Assembly: GCA_038207425.1 (NCBI GenBank)
Contig: JBBQZU010000068.1
Span: 1-5,378, forward strand
Length of the DNA stretch: 5,378 nt
Reading direction: 5' to 3'
Source of the DNA: JBBQZU01 sp038207425
GTDB taxonomy: Bacteria; Bacteroidota; Bacteroidia; Flavobacteriales_D; Cryomorphaceae
Shown one piece after another: positions 1-5,119 of the stretch. How positions within the stretch are numbered: the stretch's first letter is position 1; every line of letters starts with the position of its first letter. The translations under genes were made by a program, and so were the position numbers. The notes below the pieces were generated by a model. The model was not told the DNA's origin, did no database searches, and saw only the letters and a program-made list of their open reading frames with translations.

Positions 1-141
1 AGGCTCTACCACCGCTCCTTTGGCGAAAGCGAGAGTAAGCAGGTACAGATGGACCTGAGCTCCCTAAGCAACGGAGTGTATGTAGTGAAAACCACCTGCG
101 GGGAGCAGGTGAGTTCAGAGAAGTTGGTGGTGGGGAGGTAA
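1..141 (+). CDS. C-terminal end of a T9SS-exported protein (type A sorting domain), 5' truncated by the window
   Basis: Reading from base 1 gives 46 residues before the TAA at 139-141. The visible part has the pattern of a T9SS type A sorting domain: a short beta segment (RLYHRSF), then MDLSSLSNGVYVVKTT, a turn with CGEQVSS, and the terminal strand EKLVVGR. The L-x-x-G-V-Y-V-V-K core followed by K-L-V-V and a basic last residue is typical of this family. Such domains direct a Sec-exported protein through the outer-membrane T9SS translocon and are usually removed as the cargo is secreted or anchored to the surface. The functional domain lies upstream of the window, so the cargo's activity is unknown. 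The gene is separated from rplM by 193 bp and is unlikely to share its transcript. Confidence 0.8.
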   Translation, partial: RLYHRSFGESESKQVQMDLSSLSNGVYVVKTTCGEQVSSEKLVVGR

Positions 142-169
142 ATTTGCATACCGCAATCCGAAGCCATTC

Positions 170-187
170 CATCAAAGAATTTTGATG
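170..187 (+). terminator. Small AT-rich hairpin after the T9SS gene, possible weak terminator
   Basis: A perfect 7-bp inverted repeat, CATCAAA and TTTGATG, is separated by GAAT. It begins 28 bp after the stop codon of the upstream gene. The stem is AT-rich and has no clean T run directly behind it, so it is a poor intrinsic terminator by the usual rules. Its position between a converging end of one unit and the promoter of the next is the main reason to list it. Confidence 0.25.
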
Positions 188-258
188 ATATAAAGTTTTA
201 TTTGGCGCGCTTTCAGTGGAAATGAACCCACCTCATGCAAAGAATCTTTACCTAACCC

Positions 259-289
259 TTTGTGCACTTGAAAATAAGTTATAACTTCG
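259..289 (+). promoter_or_regulatory. Putative Bacteroidota-type promoter of the rplM operon
   Basis: A TTTG element at 259-262 is followed, after 19 bp, by TAACTTCG at 282-289. The Bacteroidota primary sigma factor recognises TTTG at about -33 and TAnnTTTG at about -7 with 19-21 bp between them, so only one of the defined -7 positions (C for T) differs. Transcription would begin roughly 5-10 bases downstream, giving a leader of about 35-40 nucleotides before the rplM start at 335. The match is by eye; no start site has been mapped. Confidence 0.55.
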
Positions 290-334
290 CAGCCCCAATT
301 TAGGGATGAACCATAGCTAAATAGCTTACAGACA

Positions 335-790
335 GTGGATACATTAAGTTACAAAACCGTTTCGGCCAATCGCGAAACCGCTGATAAGAAGTGGGTACTC
401 GTTGATGCCGAAGGCCAAACACTTGGGCGACTCGCTAGCAAAGTGGCCAAAATAATTCGCGGAAAGCACAAAACCAATTTCACCCCACACGTAGATTGTG
501 GTGACAATGTAATTGTGATAAACGCTGAGAAAGTGGTGCTTACCGGCACCAAAATGGAAAATAAAATTTACGTTCGCCACACAGGCTACCCCGGCGGTCA
601 GCGCAAGCTTACTGCGGCTGAGCTCCTGGCCCGCAAGCCTTACGCTCTGGTAGAAAAGGCTGTAAAGGGAATGCTTCCAAAAAACCGCCTTGGAAATCAG
701 CTCTACACCAACCTGCATGTGTTTGTCGGTGCTGAGCACAACCACGAGGCTCAAAAGCCAGTTACATTAGACCTTAACACCATCAAGTAA
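335..790 (+). CDS. rplM: 50S ribosomal protein L13
   Basis: The 151-residue product is a full-length L13 (uL13), a 23S rRNA-binding protein that acts early in large-subunit assembly. The N-terminus MDTLSYKTVSAN is the extended form found in Bacteroidota. The core follows with WVLVDAEGQTLGRLAS (20-35), FTPHVDCGDNVIVINAEK (49-66), RHTGYPGG (81-88) and the family signature region KGMLPKNRLGNQLYTNLHVF (111-130). The start is GTG at 335: there is no in-frame ATG near it, an in-frame TAG lies at 314-316, and translation from GTG gives exactly the expected N-terminus. It is the first gene of the cluster, behind the promoter at 259-289, and rpsI starts 2 bp after its stop, so the two are surely co-transcribed. 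Confidence 0.97.
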   Translation: MDTLSYKTVSANRETADKKWVLVDAEGQTLGRLASKVAKIIRGKHKTNFTPHVDCGDNVIVINAEKVVLTGTKMENKIYVRHTGYPGGQRKLTAAELLARKPYALVEKAVKGMLPKNRLGNQLYTNLHVFVGAEHNHEAQKPVTLDLNTIK

Positions 791-792
791 TA

Positions 793-1179
793 ATGGAAGT
801 AACCAACACTTTAGGCCGCCGCAAAACTTCTGTAGCCCGCGTGTACATGAAAATAGGTACAGGCGGAATCACCATAAACGGCCGCGATTACAAAGAGTAT
901 TTCCCTACAATGCCATTGCAGTACCGTCTGCAACAACCTTTTAAACTTACCGACACATTTGAGAAATACGATGTGAATGTAAATGTGAAAGGCGGCGGCA
1001 TTACAGGTCAGATTGAAGCAGTGCGCCTTGGTATTTCAAGAGCATTGGTTGAAGTAAATGCCGATTTCAAACCCCTGCTTAAAGCAGAAGGCCTCATGAC
1101 ACGTGACCCACGTATGGTAGAGCGCAAGAAATTCGGTCAGCCAAAAGCAAGGAAGAAATTCCAGTTTAGTAAGCGTTAA
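793..1179 (+). CDS. rpsI: 30S ribosomal protein S9
   Basis: The 128-residue product is a complete S9 (uS9). The S9 signature begins at GGGITGQIEAVRLGISRAL (67-85). The basic C-terminal tail (KARKKFQFSKR) ends in SKR; in characterised ribosomes this tail reaches into the P site and touches the anticodon stem of the tRNA. The N-terminal NTLGRRKTSVARVY is also typical. The ATG at 793 lies 2 bp after the rplM stop, the usual rplM-rpsI pairing, which implies translational coupling or at least a shared transcript. A strong hairpin with a T run follows 26 bp after the stop. Confidence 0.97.
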   Translation: MEVTNTLGRRKTSVARVYMKIGTGGITINGRDYKEYFPTMPLQYRLQQPFKLTDTFEKYDVNVNVKGGGITGQIEAVRLGISRALVEVNADFKPLLKAEGLMTRDPRMVERKKFGQPKARKKFQFSKR

Positions 1180-1205
1180 TTATTACAGCGCTTGTTTAGT
1201 ATCTA

Positions 1206-1248
1206 AATTGACGGGATCTCTTCATAGAGCTACCCGTCAATTGTTTTT
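1206..1248 (+). terminator. Strong hairpin with T tract between rpsI and rpsB: terminator or attenuator
   Basis: AATTGACGGG (1206-1215) pairs perfectly with CCCGTCAATT (1233-1242). Inside it a second stem, CTCT with AGAG around the loop TCAT (1218-1229), can form across a small internal loop. GTTTTT follows at 1243-1248. This has all the marks of a rho-independent terminator for rplM-rpsI. Because rpsB starts only 26 bp after the T run and no clear promoter lies between, it may be partial or regulated, or act as a leader structure for rpsB. Confidence 0.75.
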
Positions 1249-1274
1249 AACAGAATGTAAACTTAAAAATCAGT

Positions 1275-2021
1275 ATGTCTGAAATTCAAAACGAAGCCCG
1301 CTTCAAAGAACTCCTCGATGCAGGAGTACACTTCGGTCACCTTACCCGTAAGTGGAACCCACAAATGGCTCCTTACATCTTCGGTGAGAAGAAAGGAATC
1401 CACATTATTGACCTTAACAAAACCATCGTAAAGCTCGATGAAGCTGCTCACGCAGTAAGGCAGATTGCCAAGTCGGGCAAGAAAATCCTTTTCGTTGCAA
1501 CCAAGAAGCAAGCGAAGGCGATACTCGATGAGAAAATTAAGCCAACCGGTATGCCATACGTTTCAGAGCGATGGAGCGGTGGTATGCTTACTAACTTTGC
1601 CACCATCCGCAAGGCTGTGCGCAAAATGTCGATGATCGACAAAATGATGCAGGACGGAACAATGGCTACCCTTTCAAAGAGAGAGCGTCTTCAGATTTCG
1701 CGTCAGCGTGAGAAACTCGAGAAGAACCTCGGTTCAATTGCGGAACTCACCCGCCTGCCATCAGCGATTTTTATCGTTGACATCAACAAAGAGCACATTG
1801 CCCTTTTGGAAGCTAAAAAATTGAACATCCCTACTTTCGCTATGGTTGATACCAATAGCGACCCTACCAAAGTAGACTTTGCAATACCTGCAAACGATGA
1901 TGCTTCAAAATCAATCGCTGTGGTGATGGGCCGTATAGCCGATGCCATTACGGAAGGTATGTCAGAGCGCAAAACCGACCGCGAAAAGCCTAAAGCAGAA
2001 AAAGAAACTGCTGAAGCCTGA
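1275..2021 (+). CDS. rpsB: 30S ribosomal protein S2
   Basis: The 248-residue product is a complete S2 (uS2), a late-assembling small-subunit protein located near the 3' end of 16S rRNA. The family's first signature region is LLDAGVHFGHLTRKWNPQM (13-31) continuing through FGEKKGIHIIDL (36-47). SERWSGGMLTNFATIRK (97-113) comes next, then a basic coiled helical stretch (114-153). The second signature region, LPSAIFIVDINKEHIALLEA (161-180), continues to TNSDPTKVDFAIPANDDA (193-210). The last 20 residues are a charged, probably disordered tail (ERKTDREKPKAEKETAEA). tsf follows after 36 bp in the near-universal rpsB-tsf pair. The ATG at 1275 fits the family start. Confidence 0.97.
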   Translation: MSEIQNEARFKELLDAGVHFGHLTRKWNPQMAPYIFGEKKGIHIIDLNKTIVKLDEAAHAVRQIAKSGKKILFVATKKQAKAILDEKIKPTGMPYVSERWSGGMLTNFATIRKAVRKMSMIDKMMQDGTMATLSKRERLQISRQREKLEKNLGSIAELTRLPSAIFIVDINKEHIALLEAKKLNIPTFAMVDTNSDPTKVDFAIPANDDASKSIAVVMGRIADAITEGMSERKTDREKPKAEKETAEA

Positions 2022-2057
2022 TAGTATTTAAGTTCACACAACCCATATTTTAAAATC

Positions 2058-2888
2058 ATGAATATTACTGCTGCCGACGTAAATAAGCTCCGCAAACAAA
2101 CCGGAGCCGGTATGATGGACTGCAAGGCTGCTCTCATTGAAGCCAGTGGCGACTTTGAAAATGCCGTAGATATACTCCGCAAGAAAGGTCAAAAGGTAGC
2201 TGCCAAGCGCAGCGACCGCGATGCTTCTGAAGGTGTGGTGCTTGCCGGCACCGCTGCCGATGGTACTTTTGGCGCCGCCATTGTTCTTAACTGCGAGACA
2301 GATTTTGTTGCCAAAAACGATGACTTCGTGAAAATGGCTCAAAACATCCTCGACACCGCGATAGCTAAGCGCCCTGCAACAATTGATGCGCTGAAAGCAC
2401 TCCATTATGCCAATAGCACAATCACCATTGGTGAGAAACTGATAGAGCAAACAGGAGTGATTGGAGAGAAAATTGACCTTTCAAGCTACCAAACAATCGA
2501 GAGCCACACGGTAGTTACCTACATCCACCCTGGCAATAAGCTCGCCTCGGCGGTAGGCCTTAACAAAGCTGGCAACTTCAGCGACCTCGGCCGCGATGTA
2601 GCTATGCAGATTGCTGCTATGGCCCCTATTGCCCTTGACAAAGAAGGTGTATCGCAGGATGTTATAAACCGCGAAATCGAAATCGGCAAGGAACTCGCCA
2701 TTCAAGAAGGCAAGCCAGTGGATATGGCTGAGAAAATTGCCATTGGCCGGCTAAATAAATTTTTCCAGGAGAGCACTCTGCTCAACCAAGCATTTATAAA
2801 AGACAATAAAAAGACCATTAAGCAATACCTCGGCGAAGCTGAGAACGGACTGAATATTACATCGTTCATTCGGTTTTCACTGAGCTAA
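2058..2888 (+). CDS. tsf: Translation elongation factor Ts
   Basis: The 276-residue product is EF-Ts, the guanine nucleotide exchange factor that releases GDP from EF-Tu in the cytoplasm. The N-terminal UBA-like domain (about 1-54) carries the signature LRKQTGAGMMDCKAAL (11-26). The core begins with EGVV (58-61) and contains CETDFVAKNDDF (79-90), whose Asp-Phe pair is the part of EF-Ts that wedges into EF-Tu near the magnesium site. A second subdomain follows with YIHPGNKLASAVGL (155-168), VAMQIAAMAP (181-190) and GRLNKFFQESTLLNQAFIKD (230-249). Length and domain order agree with Bacteroidota EF-Ts. The ATG at 2058 follows an A/T-rich stretch without a Shine-Dalgarno sequence. A strong terminator closes the unit 20 bp after the stop. 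Confidence 0.97.
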   Translation: MNITAADVNKLRKQTGAGMMDCKAALIEASGDFENAVDILRKKGQKVAAKRSDRDASEGVVLAGTAADGTFGAAIVLNCETDFVAKNDDFVKMAQNILDTAIAKRPATIDALKALHYANSTITIGEKLIEQTGVIGEKIDLSSYQTIESHTVVTYIHPGNKLASAVGLNKAGNFSDLGRDVAMQIAAMAPIALDKEGVSQDVINREIEIGKELAIQEGKPVDMAEKIAIGRLNKFFQESTLLNQAFIKDNKKTIKQYLGEAENGLNITSFIRFSLS

Positions 2889-2908
2889 TCAGAAGCTGCT
2901 TATCTATT

Positions 2909-2941
2909 AAAAAGGAGAGAACCATGTTCTCTCCTTTTTTT
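2909..2941 (+). terminator. Intrinsic terminator after tsf
   Basis: AAAAAGGAGAGAAC (2909-2922) pairs over 14 bp with GTTCTCTCCTTTTT (2926-2939) around a 3-base CAT loop, and the T run continues to 2941 with a further T-rich stretch behind it. This is a textbook rho-independent terminator and marks the end of the rpsB-tsf unit. The stem contains AAGGAG followed by ATG, which imitates a ribosome binding site but is accounted for by the hairpin. Confidence 0.9.
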
Positions 2942-2976
2942 GTTATTTTTCGCCCAATTCCACCATATACCAAATA

Positions 2977-3687
2977 ATGACCAAATACAAACGTATTCTT
3001 CTCAAGCTGAGCGGAGAAGCCCTCATGGGCGACAAACAGTTTGGGATTGACAATGACCGCCTGAACCAGTATTCCAGAGAAATAAAGCAAATTCACGACC
3101 TCGGCGTTGAGATTGCCATTGTAATAGGTGGAGGCAATATATTCCGCGGACTGCAGGCTACCGAAAGTGGTATAGAGCGCACCCAGGGCGATTACATGGG
3201 CATGCTTGCCACCGTAATCAACGGCATGGCTTTGCAGTCGTCACTCGAGATGCTCAATATCAAAACCCGCCTGATGAGCGCCATTAAAATGGAGCAAGTG
3301 GCCGAGTCGTTTATACGCCGCCGGGCCGTGCGCCACCTCGAGAAGGGCAGGATCGTAATATTCGGAGCCGGCACAGGAAACCCGTATTTCACAACTGATA
3401 CAGCAGCTTCACTTCGCGCCATCGAAATAGAAGCCGACATTATACTCAAAGGCACCCGCGTAGATGGCATATACACCGCCGATCCTGAGAAGGATGCCAC
3501 TGCCGTGAAATACCAAACCATCACCTTCACCGAAGTATATGAAAAAGGGCTCAATGTGATGGACCTTACCGCCTTTACCCTTTGCAATGAAAACAAACTA
3601 CCCATCATCGTATTCGATATGAACCTTTCGGGAAATTTGCGCAAAGTAGTGGCCGGTGAGCAGGTGGGTACCCTTGTAAACTTTTAA
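2977..3687 (+). CDS. pyrH: UMP kinase (uridylate kinase)
   Basis: The 236-residue product is the bacterial UMP kinase of the amino acid kinase fold, which converts UMP and ATP to UDP and ADP in pyrimidine nucleotide synthesis and works as a hexamer. Visible motifs are the phosphate-binding KLSGEAL (10-16), GGGNIFRG (51-58), the UMP-contacting stretch around D72 in TQGDYMGMLATVING (69-83), FGAGTGNPYFTTDTAA (129-144) and the ATP-site loop KGTRVDGIYTADPEKD (158-173). Length is normal. It lies 88 bp after tsf beyond a strong terminator, so it probably heads a new unit with frr, whose start is 16 bp downstream. I found no convincing promoter in 2942-2976, and readthrough from tsf cannot be excluded. 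Confidence 0.97.
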   Translation: MTKYKRILLKLSGEALMGDKQFGIDNDRLNQYSREIKQIHDLGVEIAIVIGGGNIFRGLQATESGIERTQGDYMGMLATVINGMALQSSLEMLNIKTRLMSAIKMEQVAESFIRRRAVRHLEKGRIVIFGAGTGNPYFTTDTAASLRAIEIEADIILKGTRVDGIYTADPEKDATAVKYQTITFTEVYEKGLNVMDLTAFTLCNENKLPIIVFDMNLSGNLRKVVAGEQVGTLVNF

Positions 3688-3703
3688 TAAACCATTATTT
3701 TTT

Positions 3704-4267
3704 ATGGAAGAACAGATAAAGCAGATCATTTCGGAAGCGCAGGATTCAATGAAGAAAGCCATTGCCCACCTTGAAGATGAACTGGTAAAGATCAGAGCCG
3801 GCAAGGCAAGCCCTTCGATGCTCGACTCGGTAAAGGTAGATTACTATGGCACCATGACCCCACTCAGCCAGGTAGCCAATGTAAATACCCCCGATCCCAA
3901 AACCATTACTGTACAAGCCTGGGAGAAGAAATTGCTCGACCCCATTGAGAAGGCCATCATGTATGCCAATCTGGGCCTGAATCCGCAAAACAATGGTGAC
4001 CTGATCATCATATCAGTACCCCCGCTTACTGAGGAGCGCCGCAAAGATTTGGTGAAGAAAGCAAAAGCCGAAGGTGAACACGCCAAAGTAGGCATACGCA
4101 ATGCCCGAAAGGATGCCAACGACGAGATAAAGAAACTCCAGAAAGATGGACTCAGCGAAGATCTCGCGAAAGATGCCGAAGCTAAAGTGCAGAAAATGAC
4201 CGACGAATACAACAGCAAGGCTGACGCGGAAATAGTGCGCAAGGAGAAAGACATCCTTACCATCTGA
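3704..4267 (+). CDS. frr: Ribosome recycling factor
   Basis: The 187-residue product is a full-length RRF, which with EF-G splits post-termination ribosomes into subunits. Domain I is the three-helix bundle formed by residues 1-30 and about 107-187. Domain II is the beta domain of about 31-106. Family landmarks are KIRAGKASPSMLD (29-41), VDYYGTMTPLSQVANV (45-60), PLTEERRKDLVKKAK (107-121) and the conserved GIRNARKDANDEIKK (130-144), where Arg132 matches the functionally important arginine of characterised RRFs. The pyrH-frr pairing is very widely conserved. The ATG at 3704 follows a run of T residues, with no Shine-Dalgarno sequence. The next gene starts 16 bp after the stop. Confidence 0.97.
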   Translation: MEEQIKQIISEAQDSMKKAIAHLEDELVKIRAGKASPSMLDSVKVDYYGTMTPLSQVANVNTPDPKTITVQAWEKKLLDPIEKAIMYANLGLNPQNNGDLIIISVPPLTEERRKDLVKKAKAEGEHAKVGIRNARKDANDEIKKLQKDGLSEDLAKDAEAKVQKMTDEYNSKADAEIVRKEKDILTI

Positions 4268-4283
4268 CCCGGTTGCCGCAAGC

Positions 4284-4859
4284 ATGGCGCGCATTCTGAT
4301 AGTTGACAATTACGATTCGTTTACATTTAACCTGAGCCACCTGCTCGAAGCAGTATCGGGCTGCAGGGTTGATGTATGCCGCAATGATGCAGCAGTGGGT
4401 GACGCCCTCAGGTACTATTCGCATATCGTATTTTCGCCCGGTCCGGGTTTGCCCGGTGAGCGCAAAGACCTGATGCAATTGGTGGGTGCTTCATTAAATC
4501 TTTCGGTATCGGTGCTCGGGGTTTGTCTGGGGCATCAGGCACTTGCACTGGCTACAGGCGGGAGTCTCAGAAATCTCGAGAGCGTGCACCATGGGGTAGC
4601 TATTGAAACCACTGTTACCGACATTCAATGCCCCCTTTTCAAGGGAATGGACAAAAGTTTTATTTCGGGACGGTATCATTCATGGGTTGTGAATAGCATT
4701 GGGCTGCCTACATGCTGGAAGATAACCGGCCTTGACCCTTCCGGTGAAATCATGTCTATGCGCCATGAAAATGGAAAAGTATTCGGTATTCAGTTTCATC
4801 CCGAGAGCGTGCTTACGCCAAATGGAAGACAGTTGCTGGAGAATTTTGTGAGGGTGTAG
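4284..4859 (+). CDS. Class I glutamine amidotransferase, TrpG/PabA type (anthranilate or aminodeoxychorismate synthase component 2)
   Basis: The 191-residue product is a complete class I glutamine amidotransferase. It hydrolyses glutamine and passes ammonia to a chorismate-using partner, either TrpE (tryptophan synthesis) or PabB (folate synthesis). Visible motifs are ILIVDNYDSFTFNL (4-17), FSPGPGLP (50-57) forming the oxyanion region, the nucleophile elbow GVCLGHQAL with Cys81 (79-87), RYHSWVV (130-136) and FHPES with His172 and Glu174 (171-175) completing the triad. The gene is 16 bp after frr and probably read from the same transcript. No trpE, pabB or other trp gene is visible, so the stand-alone setting leans towards PabA or a shared subunit, but sequence alone does not separate TrpG from PabA. 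Confidence 0.9.
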   Translation: MARILIVDNYDSFTFNLSHLLEAVSGCRVDVCRNDAAVGDALRYYSHIVFSPGPGLPGERKDLMQLVGASLNLSVSVLGVCLGHQALALATGGSLRNLESVHHGVAIETTVTDIQCPLFKGMDKSFISGRYHSWVVNSIGLPTCWKITGLDPSGEIMSMRHENGKVFGIQFHPESVLTPNGRQLLENFVRV

Positions 4860-4894
4860 ATTTTCATTTTTGCTATCCCGCCCACACCCTCGTA
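4847..4894 (+). repeat. Inverted repeat straddling the amidotransferase stop codon
   Basis: GAGGGTGT at 4850-4857 is the exact reverse complement of ACACCCTC at 4884-4891, with 26 bases between. The stem can be lengthened to 12 bp at RNA level by two G-U pairs and one A-U pair (4847-4849 with 4892-4894). The TAG stop (4857-4859) sits at the inner edge of the left arm. It could serve as a 3'-end hairpin of the pyrH-frr transcript, but it lacks a T tract and the loop is long, so I do not call it a terminator. Confidence 0.4.
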
Positions 4895-5004
4895 CCTTCC
4901 GAGCAATTGCTGCAAATGTCGATTTTCACTTCGTGTGCGCAGCAGCACCCCGCGAAATTGCTGATACGGCAGTGCCTGCCATATTTGTCGAAAATGTTCC
5001 TCAC
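4873..5004 (-). CDS. Doubtful small Cys-rich ORF on the minus strand, or part of a conserved non-coding element
   Basis: Read on the minus strand from GTG (5004-5002) to TAG (4875-4873) this gives 43 residues. It begins VRNIFDKYGRHC, continues through NFAGCCCAHEVKIDICSNC and ends GTRVWAG. It has six cysteines, including a CCC run and a CxxC, but no recognisable domain. I have an unverified impression of having seen very similar short hypothetical proteins in other Bacteroidota. The stretch is also open in two other frames (a minus-strand frame across 4796-5032 and a plus-strand TTG-started frame from 4870). That pattern is more typical of a stop-poor, GC-rich conserved DNA or RNA element than of a real protein. 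It overlaps no accepted gene. Treat it as a marker of the element rather than a confident gene. Confidence 0.2.
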   Translation of the reverse strand: MRNIFDKYGRHCRISNFAGCCCAHEVKIDICSNCSEGTRVWAG

Positions 5005-5070
5005 GAACCTTACGTTGTTCTTGCATTAACAATCACTATCAAAATGTTCAATTTATTTGCCTGTATTGCT

Positions 5071-5093
5071 GGTTTAATTTTTACCGTTAAACC
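5071..5093 (+). repeat. Short inverted repeat in the AT-rich upstream region of the last gene
   Basis: GGTTTAA (5071-5077) is the exact reverse complement of TTAAACC (5087-5093), with 9 bases between. It lies 27 bp before the ATG at 5120 in a stretch of about 25% GC. The left arm runs into TAATTTTT (5075-5082), a partial match to the Bacteroidota -7 element TAnnTTTG, but the nearest TTTG (5056-5059) is only 15 bp upstream, short of the usual 19-21. It could be an operator or a 5' UTR hairpin; its role is unknown. Confidence 0.35.
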
Positions 5094-5119
5094 TGTTAAA
5101 ATATCCTAAATATCTAAAT

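Noticed and set aside
222..284. 20-codon frame (ATG at 222) upstream of rplM as a leader peptide
   Set aside because: It precedes and overlaps the predicted promoter, so it would not be on the rplM transcript. There is no other support.
306..320. Four-codon upstream frame (MNHS) in the rplM leader
   Set aside because: It is too short to distinguish from chance and has no initiation signal.
344..754. 136-codon open frame on the minus strand opposite rplM
   Set aside because: It lies entirely within the well-supported L13 gene, matches no known family and is a shadow of the coding strand. The same holds for the other antisense frames over rpsB, tsf, pyrH, frr and the amidotransferase.
1208..1236. 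TTGACG with a 17-bp spacer to TACCCG as an E. coli-type promoter for rpsB
   Set aside because: The -10 match is poor, both parts belong to the terminator stem, and Bacteroidota do not use this promoter type for housekeeping genes.
4796..5032. 78-codon minus-strand frame running into the 3' end of the amidotransferase gene
   Set aside because: It overlaps the essential HPES-containing end of a real gene on the opposite strand, and no domain is recognisable in it.
4870..5109. 79-codon plus-strand frame starting at TTG, with a hydrophobic C-terminal half
   Set aside because: It starts with TTG without a supporting context, spans the sharp composition change near 5011, and overlaps the block that is open in several frames. 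The apparent hydrophobic segment comes from the AT-rich upstream region of the last gene.
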